Notes under the pieces: generated by a model
What the model saw: only the letters and a program-made list of their open reading frames with translations
Told to the model about the DNA's origin: nothing
The model's database searches: none
Program-made: the position numbers and the translations under genes
Assembly: GCA_965262485.1 (NCBI GenBank)
Contig: OZ253540.1
Span: 3,224,001-3,288,000, forward strand
Reading direction: 5' to 3'
Length of the DNA: 64,000 nt
Source: Bin87 sp965262485
GTDB lineage: Bacteria; Chloroflexota; Dehalococcoidia; Lucifugimonadales; UBA3495
Shown here: positions 51,395-59,617 of the stretch, piece by piece
Position numbering within the stretch: position 1 is the stretch's first letter
Layout: each line of letters starts with the position of its first letter

Positions 51395-52771
51395 CTAGCT
51401 GGTAGCCGCCGACTCCGGGTAAGTCTGGATTCCGTGTTCGGAAATATCCAGGCCCTCCAGCTCCTCGGCCTCGGTGACCCGCACGCCCATCGCGAACTTC
51501 AGCAGGTAGAACAGGCCGAGACCGGTCGCCAGCGACCATACGACAACGGCGATGATGCTGTAGATCTGCGGGAGTATCTGAGTACCGCCAAATATCAGCC
51601 CGCCATCGTTGGCGAAAATTCCCAATGCCAGCAGACCCCACAAGCCCGTAAAGCCGTGAACGCTGATGGCGCCTACCGGGTCGTCAACCTTCAGTACCCG
51701 CTCGACGAACATCACCGACAGGTACATAACCGGGGCGGCGATGGCGCCAATGACTACGGCAGCCCACGGGTCCACAAAGTTCACGGGGGCAGTAATTCCC
51801 ACCAAACCGGCCAGGGCGCCGTTGCACGCCATCAGGATGTCGGCCTTGCCCTTGACGATTAGCGTGATGTACATCGCAACCACCGCTCCGGTGGCGCCGG
51901 ACAGCAAAGTATTGACAGCGTTGATTCCAATGTCATCGCCCCATCCGACGTTGAAGCCGAACCAGCCGAAGAACAGGATAAACGTGCCGATCACTACGAA
52001 CGGGGTGCTGTGCGCCGGCATCTCCTGGGCTACACCATTGATGAACTTGCCGATGCGCGGCCCGACCACCCAGGCGCCAGCCAGGGCAACGAACCCGCCG
52101 ACCGCGTGCACCACGCCGGAACCGGCATAGTCCAGCGCTCCCAGGCCCTCCAGCCATCCGGCGGTGCCAGTCAGCAAGCCGCCCCAGACCCAGTGGCCGT
52201 AAATGGGGTAAATCAGCGCCGATACGATGAAGCTGTAAGCCAGGTAAGCCTGCAGCTTGGTGCGCTCCGCCATGGCGCCGGCCACGATGGTGGCGGCGGT
52301 GGCGGCGAATACCATCTGGAAAATCCAGTCAACGTACTCTCCACCCGTCAGGAACCAGCCGGTCAGACCGATGAATCCGCCGGCGGTTTCACCCATCATA
52401 AAGGCGAACCCAAAAGCCCAGAAGCCCAGGGACGCGATTGCAAAGTCCATGAACGACTTGGTGAGGTAGTTGGTGGTGTTCTTGGATCGAATCAGACCGG
52501 CGCCCAGGAAGGCGAAACCGGCCTGCATAAAGAAGACCAGGGCTGCGGCAACGACGGTAACAATGTTATTGCTGTAGCCGCCCAGCCATTCGTTGGTTGG
52601 CGCTTCGTCCTGCGCGAACGCGATGTTAAACGTCGCCAGCAGTCCAATCGCCAGCAGTCCCACCGCCAATGCGAGCAGGGTACGCCGCATGGAGAAGGGG
52701 TACTCTTTTGCCGCGGCGACGCCGTGGCTGAATACGCCGTAACTGAACAATGATTTAGTGGCCGAAAGCAT
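51395..52771 (-). CDS. amtB: Ammonium transporter (Amt), second copy, with N-terminal signal segment
   Basis: The protein has 458 residues from ATG 52771, which has a perfect AGGAGG five bases upstream. Residues 28-54 (MRRTLLALAVGLLAIGLLAT ... AFAQ) look like a cleavable signal peptide, as in proteobacterial AmtB. The Amt core has LVFFMQAGFAFLGAGLIRSK, GHWVWGGLLTGTAGWLEGLG, LDYAGSGVVHAVGGFVALAG (pore His 1), FGWFGFNVGWGDDIGINAVN and ISVHGFTGLWGLLALGIFAN (pore His 2). It differs clearly from the first copy, so this is not a recent duplication. Six 11-bp-spaced half-sites lie upstream (52875-52934), and a strong terminator follows. Confidence 0.92.
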   Translation of the reverse strand: MLSATKSLFSYGVFSHGVAAAKEYPFSMRRTLLALAVGLLAIGLLATFNIAFAQDEAPTNEWLGGYSNNIVTVVAAALVFFMQAGFAFLGAGLIRSKNTTNYLTKSFMDFAIASLGFWAFGFAFMMGETAGGFIGLTGWFLTGGEYVDWIFQMVFAATAATIVAGAMAERTKLQAYLAYSFIVSALIYPIYGHWVWGGLLTGTAGWLEGLGALDYAGSGVVHAVGGFVALAGAWVVGPRIGKFINGVAQEMPAHSTPFVVIGTFILFFGWFGFNVGWGDDIGINAVNTLLSGATGAVVAMYITLIVKGKADILMACNGALAGLVGITAPVNFVDPWAAVVIGAIAAPVMYLSVMFVERVLKVDDPVGAISVHGFTGLWGLLALGIFANDGGLIFGGTQILPQIYSIIAVVVWSLATGLGLFYLLKFAMGVRVTEAEELEGLDISEHGIQTYPESAATS

Positions 52772-52874
52772 TTTTGCCTCCTATGCTTGTGAGGCGTCGT
52801 CTCCCAGCGTGTGGCCACAGCGCTGTGGGCCGGCGTCCCTTGTAATGTGACCTATGAAATTTTAATTCGGGAGT

Positions 52875-52934
52875 GTTAAGCGTTTGTTGCGTAAACGTGA
52901 ACAACCTATTGCCGAAAAGTAACGCCCCTGTTTC
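52875..52934 (-). promoter_or_regulatory. Array of six 11-bp direct repeats upstream of the second amt gene
   Basis: On the minus strand the half-sites are GAAAC, GTTAC, GCAAT, TTCAC, GCAAC and TTAAC, each followed by six bases, with an exact 11-bp period (+ strand starts 52875, 52886, 52897, 52908, 52919, 52930). GAAAC-n6-GTTAC matches the GlnR consensus best. The promoter hexamers are not clear. Confidence 0.6.
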
Positions 52935-53052
52935 GTATCGGCATATTCCAACCCTTCTAATATTCGTTATGTCATCATCCAGGTGAACATCGAAGGGTGT
53001 AATCGGCTCCCATAATGAGACACCCCGGAAACGCGCCAACCCAGGCGCGACT

Positions 53053-53232
53053 CAGGGTGTGTTGACAAATACCGTCATTCCCGCGAAAGAACGTCACCCC
53101 GTACTTGATACGGGGCGGGAATCCAGTGGCCGAAGTTGTTAGCCACGGTTCTGATTCTTTCATCTTACCCTCTATGGACTCCTGCCTTCGCAGGAGTGAC
53201 GGGCTGGTTTGCTAATTGTCAACAGGCTCTAG
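53053..53232. repeat. MITE-like element D
   Basis: It is about 180 bp. The left end is GGGTGTGTTGACAAAT and the right end inverted CTAGAGCCTGTTGACAATT. It has the same order of inner parts as element B at 45813, with the CCCCGTACTTGATACGGGG palindrome shifted into the left part. The right half (GACGGGCTGGTTTGCTAATT) is identical in B and D. Confidence 0.7.
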
Positions 53233-53574
53233 GCCGCCGACAGGGTCTTTCGATTCTCCCTCTCCCCTTGTGGGAGAGGGCTGGGGTGAGGGGTATAACC
53301 TGCCGCAGGATAGTTCCCTAGCTCACACCTTCACCTTCACCCCCGTATCAAGTACGGGGCAGGCTCTAACCCTCTCCCATCAAGGGAGAGGGGATTTCTT
53401 GTAAAACCGAAAGGCCCTGAGGCCGCCGATTGGTCGGAACCCCAGCGGCGTATGCGGTGTATAATGAGGCCGCCCGCTGGCACGAGCCGAACATTGCCGG
53501 CCCTGCCATGTCATTCCAACCGTCAGAACTCTGCAATAGTCATCATTCCGGTCCACTAACTACGAGGTGTAATT
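53233..53574. other. Repeat-rich gap before the sulfurtransferase gene
   Basis: It holds two GGGAGAGGG/CCCTCTCCC hairpins (about 53258 and 53376) with a CCCCGTATCAAGTACGGGG palindrome between them. The last 100 bases carry a possible -10 (TATAAT near 53459) and the ribosome site (GAGGTG) for the gene at 53575. No gene. Confidence 0.5.
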
Positions 53575-54423
53575 ATGGCTGATTACGCGCATCCCGAATC
53601 TCTGGTTACTACCGATTGGGTAGCCCAACACGGCAGCGACTCCAACGTCCGCCTGGTGGAAGTCGATGTGGATACATCCGCTTACGAACAGGGCCACATC
53701 GCCGGCGCCGTAACCTGGAACTGGCAAAGTCAACTGCAGCAGAACGTCGTGCGCGACATCGTGTCCCGCAGTGAAATGGAATCGCTCCTGGGCGGTGTGG
53801 GCATTTCGCCCGCCACCACCATCATCCTATACGGCGACAACAACAACTGGTTCGCGGCGTGGGCTTTCTGGCAGCTGAAATACTACGGACACGCCGACGT
53901 GCGGCTCATGAACGGCGGCCGCGCCCGGTGGCTCGCCGAAAACCGCCCCATCACCACCGACGTGCCCTCTTACCCCGCCGCCCAGTACAGCATCACCACC
54001 GAGAACGCCGACCTCCGTGCGATGCGCGACTACGTGCTGCAGGCCGTCAACAGCAGCTCCCACGCCTTGGTCGATGTCCGCTCGCCGGACGAATTCTCCG
54101 GAGCCCTGAACGCTCCCCCCAACCTGCCGCAGGAAGGTTCGCAGCGCAACGGACACATCCCGGGAGCCGCCAATATCCCCTGGGGCCAGGCTGTCAGCGA
54201 AGATGGCACCTTCAAGTCGGCTGACGACCTCAGCGAGCTGTATGGCAACCGCGGCATCGACGGATCCCGCGAAACCATCGCTTACTGCCGCATCGGCGAG
54301 CGCTCATCCCACACCTGGTTTGTGCTGAGCCAGCTGCTGGGATACGACAACGTCCGCAACTACGACGGCTCCTGGACCGAGTGGGGCAGCATCGTCGGCG
54401 CACCCATCCAGCGCGACGCATAA
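53575..54423 (+). CDS. Thiosulfate/3-mercaptopyruvate sulfurtransferase
   Basis: The protein has 282 residues with two rhodanese domains. The N-terminal domain starts LVTTDWVAQHGSDSNVRLVE, VDVDTSAYEQGHIAGAVTWN, and is non-catalytic. The C-terminal domain has LVDVRSPDEFSGALNAPPNL, NGHIPGAANIPWGQAV and the active-site loop TIAYCRIGERSSHTWFVLSQ with Cys-Arg at its start. CRIGERSS is the thiosulfate sulfurtransferase-type loop (compare CRIGERS) rather than the CGSGVTA of mercaptopyruvate enzymes. It is cytoplasmic, with a GAGGTG ribosome site. It stands alone. Confidence 0.92.
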   Translation: MADYAHPESLVTTDWVAQHGSDSNVRLVEVDVDTSAYEQGHIAGAVTWNWQSQLQQNVVRDIVSRSEMESLLGGVGISPATTIILYGDNNNWFAAWAFWQLKYYGHADVRLMNGGRARWLAENRPITTDVPSYPAAQYSITTENADLRAMRDYVLQAVNSSSHALVDVRSPDEFSGALNAPPNLPQEGSQRNGHIPGAANIPWGQAVSEDGTFKSADDLSELYGNRGIDGSRETIAYCRIGERSSHTWFVLSQLLGYDNVRNYDGSWTEWGSIVGAPIQRDA

Positions 54424-54667
54424 ACCCTCCAGTCTGAAACCCCTTCCAGCCCGCCCCTCGTCATCGTGAGGAACGTCTGCTGCGTGACACCGCCGTCTCC
54501 GGCTCATCCCTTTCCACGGGAGAGGGATGGAGCTGGAGCGGACACCGCTAGCCCCCGGAAGGGCAAACGCGAGGGCCGAATCCCCCCGTGGTGGTAAACT
54601 GCCGCTCAATTTCACATCGATACAGAAATTCGGCAACAGAAAATACGGCAAAGGAAATTCGGTCAAC

Positions 54668-55735
54668 ATGGCGCAATACAACGTGGCAGTCATCGCCGGC
54701 GACGGCATTGGACCTGAGGTTATCGCTGAGGGGCGGAAAGTCCTGGATGCCGTGGCCGCCGGAACCGATGGCCTCTCATTTCAGCTGACCGACTTTCCCT
54801 GGGGCAGCGACTACTACCGGGAAACCGGCCGAATGATGCCCGAAGACGGCCTCGACCAGATCGCCGGCTTCGACGGCGTGCTGTTCGGCGCCGTGGGCGA
54901 CCCCAACATCCCCGACCACATAACGCTACAGGGCCTCCTGCTGCCCATGCGCCGCGCCTTCGACCAGGCAATCTGCGTGCGTCCGGCGGTACTTTACCCT
55001 GGCGTTCAGTCGCCCATCGTCGGCAAATCCGCCGGCGACATCGACATGGTGATCTTCCGGGAAAACACCGAGGGAGAATACGCTCCGGTGGGCGGACGAC
55101 TGTATGCCGGCACCCCCCACGAAACCGTGATCCAGAGCGGCGTATTCACCCGCCGCGGCACCGAACGCATCATCCGCGCGGCCTTTGAGCACAGCGTACG
55201 CCGGGGCGGCAAGAACAAGGTTACTTCGGTGACCAAATCCAATGCCCAGGCTTTCAGCATGGTGTTCTGGGATGAAGTCTTCGCGGACGTGGCGGCGGAG
55301 TACCCGCAGATCGAAACGGAATCGCTGCTGGTTGACCGGGCCGCCATGGATCTGGTGCGCTGGCCCGAGGATTTCGACGTCATCGTGGCCTCCAACCTGT
55401 TTGCCGATATTCTGTCCGACATTGCCGCCGTCGTAACCGGCAGCATGGGTCTGGCTCCCAGCGCCAACATCAACCCGGAAGGCAGGTTCCCCTCCATGTT
55501 CGAGCCGGTTCACGGCGCCGCCTTCGACATCACCGGCAAGGGGCTGGCCAACCCGCTGGCAACCGTGCTGGCCGTTGCCATGATGCTCGACCACTTCGGC
55601 GAACACGATGCCGCCGACCGCGTCAACGCCGCCGCCCTGCGCGTCCTGAACGAACGCAGCACGCTAACGGCCGATCTGGGAGGCAACGCCTCCACGCAGC
55701 AGGTGGGCGACGAGGTTATCCGCCTGCTGCAATAG
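54668..55735 (+). CDS. Isopropylmalate/tartrate-type NAD-dependent decarboxylating dehydrogenase
   Basis: The protein has 355 residues from ATG 54668, with GGAAA nearby. Signatures are YNVAVIAGDGIGPEVIAEGR, FDGVLFGAVGDPNIPDHITL, QAICVRPAVLYPGVQSPIVG, IDMVIFRENTEGEYAPVGGR, KVTSVTKSNAQAFSMVFWDE and IVASNLFADILSDIAAVVTG. It belongs to the isocitrate/isopropylmalate dehydrogenase family. GVQSPI and the LLLPMRRAFDQAICVRP arrangement look more like tartrate dehydrogenase/D-malate decarboxylase (TtuC/DmlA) than LeuB, and no leu genes adjoin. It catalyses NAD-dependent oxidative decarboxylation of a 2-hydroxy diacid; the exact substrate is undecided. Confidence 0.88.
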   Translation: MAQYNVAVIAGDGIGPEVIAEGRKVLDAVAAGTDGLSFQLTDFPWGSDYYRETGRMMPEDGLDQIAGFDGVLFGAVGDPNIPDHITLQGLLLPMRRAFDQAICVRPAVLYPGVQSPIVGKSAGDIDMVIFRENTEGEYAPVGGRLYAGTPHETVIQSGVFTRRGTERIIRAAFEHSVRRGGKNKVTSVTKSNAQAFSMVFWDEVFADVAAEYPQIETESLLVDRAAMDLVRWPEDFDVIVASNLFADILSDIAAVVTGSMGLAPSANINPEGRFPSMFEPVHGAAFDITGKGLANPLATVLAVAMMLDHFGEHDAADRVNAAALRVLNERSTLTADLGGNASTQQVGDEVIRLLQ

Positions 55736-55935
55736 CCGGCTGCCACATCGCGCCACACCGGATGCCATTGCGAGCGTAGCGCGAGCGGCACAGCGGTGAC
55801 GTTTATTTACCTGGATGAACAGGATGGACGGGATAGACAGGATTTTGGGCCGTGGTTTGCGACGGGATTGCCACCCCCGCATCGAGTACGGGGTCGCAAT
55901 GACAAAGTGGGTACGCGTAAGGACATCCTCCCTGC
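55736..55935. repeat. Repeat-filled gap
   Basis: It holds a CATTGCGAGCGTAGCG fragment (about 55765), a 9-mer array (GGATGAACAGGATGGACGGG, then ATAGACAGGAT, at about 55813-55845), and an ATTGCCACCCCCGCATCGAG to TACGGGGTCGCAATGAC copy with a diverged palindrome (about 55870-55903). No gene. Confidence 0.55.
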
Positions 55936-55995
55936 GGAAATCAGAAATAATGTTCTGATATAATGCCGCCACTATGCTGGTGGCGTGCTTACTGA
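55936..55995 (+). repeat. 60-bp direct repeat, copy A (copy B at 57076-57135)
   Basis: The two copies differ at two positions and are 1140 bp apart. Copy B contains the extended -10 (TGATATAAT) and the first codons of the ImuB-like gene. Copy A is therefore a detached promoter and start, now overlapping the 3' end of the double-HicB gene. Confidence 0.9.
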
Positions 55996-56718
55996 CAGCG
56001 CCGCCCGAGCCTCTTCCTCGGTGCGCTCCGGCAGCGCCCTGACCACAATCAAGGCGATAGCGTCCGCCGGGTGCGACAGCACAACGTCGGCGGAACTGGA
56101 CTTTGGGATACACTCCCCATTGGCAGACATACTCTCCAAATGCCGGGCCAACGTATTCCGCGCCATTTTGCAAGCCTCTTCAAGAGCGCCGCCGCCGGAG
56201 ATGCAGCCGGGCAGGTTGGGAAATCTGATGCCAAAATCTCCGTCGGCTTTCTGGCGTACCAAGGCAGCGTAAGTCGGTTCCGTATCACCCACCATTATCG
56301 GCCGCAGTTCGATGCCGGCCATGAACGTCTCGGATACCATCGGCTCCTCATAATAAGGCAAGTCATCCTCGGCAAGCGGATGGCCGTATATCTCGTGATA
56401 CTCGTCCGACGCCAGCAACGCCTCAAACTCGGCCTTCGCCTCTTCCTCCGTCCGTTCCGGCAGCGCCTCCACCACGATTAAGGCGATAGCATCGAAAGCG
56501 TCTTCGTGGGCCAAAGCCGCATCGGCAGAGCATGGCGGCGGGATGTATTCCCCATCGGCAGCCAGTCCTTCCAAATGCAGCATCAGCGCCTCTCGCGCCA
56601 TTTCACGCGCTTCCTCAAAAGTAGCCCCCGCTGTGATGCAGCCGGGCAGGTCAGTGAACCACACCCCATAATCGCTGGTTGTGTCCTTTTCAACCAGCGC
56701 GATGTAGGTTCGCTCCAT
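55972..56718 (-). CDS. Protein with two HicB-like domains
   Basis: The protein has 248 residues. Domain 1 reads ERTYIALVEKDTTSDYGVWF, TDLPGCITAGATFEEAREMA, REALMLHLEGLAADG. Domain 2 reads PTYAALVRQKADGDFGIRFP, NLPGCISGGGALEEACKMAR, NTLARHLESMSANGECI. Both are HicB antitoxin folds followed by the same AIALIVV-ALPERTEEEA linker, so an internal duplication is clear. Single HicB proteins are usually 70-150 residues. The gene is 11 nt downstream of a hicA-like gene, so this is a hicA-hicBB operon. The last codons overlap repeat copy A. Confidence 0.85.
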   Translation of the reverse strand: MERTYIALVEKDTTSDYGVWFTDLPGCITAGATFEEAREMAREALMLHLEGLAADGEYIPPPCSADAALAHEDAFDAIALIVVEALPERTEEEAKAEFEALLASDEYHEIYGHPLAEDDLPYYEEPMVSETFMAGIELRPIMVGDTEPTYAALVRQKADGDFGIRFPNLPGCISGGGALEEACKMARNTLARHLESMSANGECIPKSSSADVVLSHPADAIALIVVRALPERTEEEARAALSVSTPPA

Positions 56719-56729
56719 ATCGACCTCCT

Positions 56730-56921
56730 TTACCGTCGCAACTTGATGCCGGATTGCTTCTCGATGCTGAGTATCGTCCCTATCTTGAGGTCTTTTCGCG
56801 GGTGAGGAACAGTGATCGTGCCGGACTTGTCAGGATGCTTCATCTGATGGTGGGATACAACAATCCGGTGCACGTACCAGCCATCGGCTTCCAACCGCCG
56901 CAAAACCCTCCGGCTGTCCAT
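56730..56921 (-). CDS. hicA: HicA-type toxin
   Basis: The protein has 63 residues from ATG 56921 (56930 is also possible): DSRRVLRRLEADGWYVHRIV, VSHHQMKHPDKSGTITVPHP, RKDLKIGTILSIEKQSGIKL. The HicA pattern DGW-x-G-S-H-x-x-F-x-H is kept in the form SHHQMKHP, with His as the catalytic residue. It is followed by the double-HicB gene, the classical hicA-hicB order. It is unrelated in detail to the other three HicA copies in the window. Confidence 0.85.
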   Translation of the reverse strand: MDSRRVLRRLEADGWYVHRIVVSHHQMKHPDKSGTITVPHPRKDLKIGTILSIEKQSGIKLRR

Positions 56922-57075
56922 AGGCAGCATTATACATATCGAATCCCCGAATGCGCCGTTGCGCGGTCCATCCCCACGAGTGCAACCGCTCATGGTGAGC
57001 CTGTCGAACCACGTCGCGATGACGGAAGGCAGGGATTGAAGATTCGCAATTTTCTCCAGGGACACACTTGCTCTG

Positions 57076-57135
57076 GAAATCAGAAATAATGTTCTGATAT
57101 AATGCCGCCATTATGCTGGTGGCATGCTTACTGAT
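57076..57135 (+). promoter_or_regulatory. Extended -10 promoter and leaderless start of ImuB-like gene (60-bp repeat copy B)
   Basis: TGATATAAT at 57096-57104 is an extended -10, with the hexamer TATAAT at 57099-57104. The ATG at 57113 is only 8 nt after it, so the mRNA would begin at or next to the start codon. No ribosome binding site is seen. This fits leaderless translation. Confidence 0.6.
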
Positions 57136-57874
57136 CCCACACCTCCCCCTGCGGGTCGAAATCGCCCGCCGACCCGACCTGCGCCGACAACCCTTCGTCA
57201 TCTACGATGAAGGCTCGCCTCTGTCCCGAATTGTAGATGCCACTCCCGGCATGGGCGTCCACGCCGGTATGCCGCTGAATACGGCCCTGCAACGGTGCCC
57301 CGATGCCATCCCGCTGGTCGCCGACTTTCGCCTCTACGCCCGGCGCTGGGCAGCAATCGTCGCCCGTTTGGAGCGCATCGGCGGCGACGCGGAAGACGCC
57401 GGCCTCGGTTGCGCTTACGTCGCCGTCAACCAAGGCGCCGACCGGCATGACACCGACCGGTTCGGCAGCGACGATGCGCGATTCACTGCCGCGCTGATGC
57501 GTGCTGTACCCACCGACTGGAAAGCGTGCGTCGGTGTCGGACCGGGTAAATTCCCGGCCCGGTGTGCCGCCGCAACGGCCCGCCCCAACCGCGCCGTGCG
57601 ACTCCCCGATGACGAATCCGCCCGGCGCGCTTGCCTGGCCCCCGTGTCGGTAAACTCACTGCCCATCGACGTGCGACGGCTGGCCGCTCTCCACGATCTC
57701 GGCATCCACACCCTGGGGCACGTCGCGGCTGTATCCCCGTCAACGCTGGAGTCGGCGGTGGGCGACGCCTGGAGGCTGGTATGGCAACTGGCCCACGGCA
57801 TCGACCACCGACCCGTAGCTGCCAACGATTTCGTTTACGCCCCGGAACCCAGCCAATTGGCCGCTGTCGCGTAA
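57113..57874 (+). CDS. ImuB-like Y-family polymerase protein, truncated
   Basis: The protein has 253 residues. It begins MLVACLLIPHLPLRVEIARR, then PFVIYDEGSPLSRIVDATPG, GVHAGMPLNTALQRCPDAIP, the palm start of UmuC/DinB-like proteins but without the DxDxFY acidic motif, as in catalytically dead ImuB. Further on are CVGVGPGKFPARCAAATARP (finger), APVSVNSLPIDVRRLAALHD and LGIHTLGHVAAVSPSTLESA (HhH thumb). ImuB proteins run to 380-500 residues with a C-terminal little-finger and interaction region, which is absent here. The frame ends in repeat-rich DNA, so the gene is probably truncated. No imuA or dnaE2 is adjacent. Confidence 0.72.
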   Translation: MLVACLLIPHLPLRVEIARRPDLRRQPFVIYDEGSPLSRIVDATPGMGVHAGMPLNTALQRCPDAIPLVADFRLYARRWAAIVARLERIGGDAEDAGLGCAYVAVNQGADRHDTDRFGSDDARFTAALMRAVPTDWKACVGVGPGKFPARCAAATARPNRAVRLPDDESARRACLAPVSVNSLPIDVRRLAALHDLGIHTLGHVAAVSPSTLESAVGDAWRLVWQLAHGIDHRPVAANDFVYAPEPSQLAAVA

Positions 57875-58258
57875 TACCCGAGGCATCCTAACTGGAACTA
57901 CCACGAGACCACCGCGCTAGCTCACCGGCCTACTCCGTTCGTCCTGAGCCTGGTAAGCCCACCTGTCATTGCGACCCCGTACTTGATACGGGGGTGGCAA
58001 TCTCGTCGCCGCAGCAACGGCGGTTCGCCGACGTGTGTGCAGCCTCATCAAGATTGCCACGCCGCTGCCGATCCTGCCAATCTCGCAGCAAACCACGGCC
58101 CAAAATCCTGTCCATCCTGTTCATCCGTGTAAAAACCCGTCCCCTACGCCGTTCGTCCTGAGCCCGTCGAAGGATGAAGCATCATCCCCATTGCCTCACG
58201 CGTACCCACCTGTAATTGCAAGGAGCACAGCGACGTGGCAATCTCGATGAGGCACCGC
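57875..58258. repeat. Repeat-filled gap
   Basis: It contains a GTCATTGCGA element whose inner part is the CCCCGTACTTGATACGGGG palindrome (57965-58066), a 9-mer array (ATCCTGTCCATCCTGTTCAT at about 58099-58130), a CGTCCTGAGCCCGTCGAAGG motif and a second GCAAGGAGCACAGCGACGTG fragment near 58217. No gene. Confidence 0.6.
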
Positions 58259-58534
58259 TCACTCGTCGCGGTCCGCCAGGAATCGGGCAAGCGCTCCCGG
58301 GCTGTGCTGCGACGGCCCGATTTCCGCATCATAAAAGCGCGCCGGCCCGATAATGCCCCGCCGGGTTAGTTCCTCTATTCGCCGGTCGGTGGCAGTTGGC
58401 TCCTTTTCGATGGGCCGGACTTCCGCTACGGGCTTGCCGTGGTACGTAACCGTAACGGTGCCGCCAGCGCGCACGTGCCGCATCACCTCTGAGAATTTCG
58501 CTTTGGCTTCCTGAGCCGAATAAATCAGATCCAT
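58259..58534 (-). CDS. Phd/YefM-type antitoxin, no toxin adjacent
   Basis: The protein has 91 residues from ATG 58534. MDLIYSAQEAKAKFSEVMRH, VRAGGTVTVTYHGKPVAEVR, PIEKEPTATDRRIEEL is the Phd/YefM fold (AREKLSELL-like helix, then the VxItxhGkPvAvl strand). The C-terminal tail usually binds a PIN or RelE-type toxin, but no such gene lies downstream; repeat DNA follows. It may be an orphan antitoxin or the survivor of a broken module. Confidence 0.82.
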   Translation of the reverse strand: MDLIYSAQEAKAKFSEVMRHVRAGGTVTVTYHGKPVAEVRPIEKEPTATDRRIEELTRRGIIGPARFYDAEIGPSQHSPGALARFLADRDE

Positions 58535-58675
58535 GGCCCTATTATAAACGCTGTCGCGGTTTGCGCGGCTCACCAACCCCCGGTATCATGCTCGGTATTA
58601 TGCTGTGGACTGTTCCGCCGGCGCCATTCCGGCGCTTTCCCCGGCGGTGGCGGACGCGACGTTGGAGGTTTGGCT

Positions 58676-59617
58676 ATGACCGTGATGGTAACCGGCGGTA
58701 CCGGATTTATCGGCAACCGCATCATTCGCAAGCTGGTGGAACGGGGCGAAGACGTGCTCTGCTTCGACCTGGCTCCCCCGCGGGCTAACCTGCAACCCCT
58801 GCTGGACCGGATTTCCATCTACCGCGGCGACGTTACCCGCATGGACCACCTGCTGGAGGCCATCAACAGTCATAACGTGGACCGGATCATCCACATGGCC
58901 GCCCTGTTGCCTCCCGATACCGAAGACCGTCCCGCTACCGGCATGGCCGTCAACATCGACGGCACCAACAACGTCTTCGAGGCGGCCCGCTGGGGCAATA
59001 TCCAGCGCGTGGTGTATGCCAGCAGCATCGCGGTGTACGGTGTGCAGGACACCTTCGGCGACCGCCCGCTCACCGAGGACGACCTGCCCGCGCCCATCAA
59101 TGTTTACGGCATGACCAAGGCCGTCAACGACTTTGCCGCCGCCCGCTACCGCACCCTCCACGGCCTGGACATCCGGGGCGTGCGCATCTGCACCGTCTTC
59201 GGCCACGGGCGCGTCACCGGGATGACCGGCATGATCGGCGGCCTGATGATGTCTTTGCCCGCCATCGGCCAGCCGGTGGAGATGAACTTCGATCCCCGGG
59301 AAGCGTCGCCCATGATTCACACTGAAGACGCTGCCGAGATTTTCGTGCGCGTGGCCCTTGCCGACCGGCTGAGCCACCACATTTACATCAGTGGAGGAGA
59401 ACTGGCCACCATCGCCGACGTGGCCGATATCGTGCGTTCCTACATCCCCGACGCCAGCATCCGCACCGGCGACCGCCCGGTTCCCCACGTGTACCTGGTG
59501 GACAACAGCCGCATGATGGCCGATGTTGGCTACGAGCTGCCGCCGCTGCGTATGCGCGTTCTCGACCACATCAACGACGCCCGCGCCGAAGCCGGCCTGG
59601 AGCCCATATCCGGCTGA
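58676..59617 (+). CDS. NAD-dependent epimerase/dehydratase (extended SDR)
   Basis: The protein has 313 residues from ATG 58676, with GGAGGT seven bases upstream; TTG 58670 is less likely. It has the Rossmann motif TVMVTGGTGFIGNRIIRKLV, NVDRIIHMAALLPPDTED, NIDGTNNVFEAARWGNIQRV, VYASSIAVYGVQDTFGD and the catalytic YGMTKAVNDFAAARY (Y-x3-K). A C-terminal substrate domain follows. It acts on a nucleotide sugar or similar; the precise substrate cannot be given. It is single, followed by a CTCTCCCTCAATGGGAGAGG repeat hairpin. Confidence 0.9.
   Translation: MTVMVTGGTGFIGNRIIRKLVERGEDVLCFDLAPPRANLQPLLDRISIYRGDVTRMDHLLEAINSHNVDRIIHMAALLPPDTEDRPATGMAVNIDGTNNVFEAARWGNIQRVVYASSIAVYGVQDTFGDRPLTEDDLPAPINVYGMTKAVNDFAAARYRTLHGLDIRGVRICTVFGHGRVTGMTGMIGGLMMSLPAIGQPVEMNFDPREASPMIHTEDAAEIFVRVALADRLSHHIYISGGELATIADVADIVRSYIPDASIRTGDRPVPHVYLVDNSRMMADVGYELPPLRMRVLDHINDARAEAGLEPISG

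Noticed and set aside
44205..53232. Dispersed palindromes as a CRISPR array
   Set aside because: The copies are hundreds to thousands of bases apart, with no regular spacing and no spacers; they are dispersed repeats.
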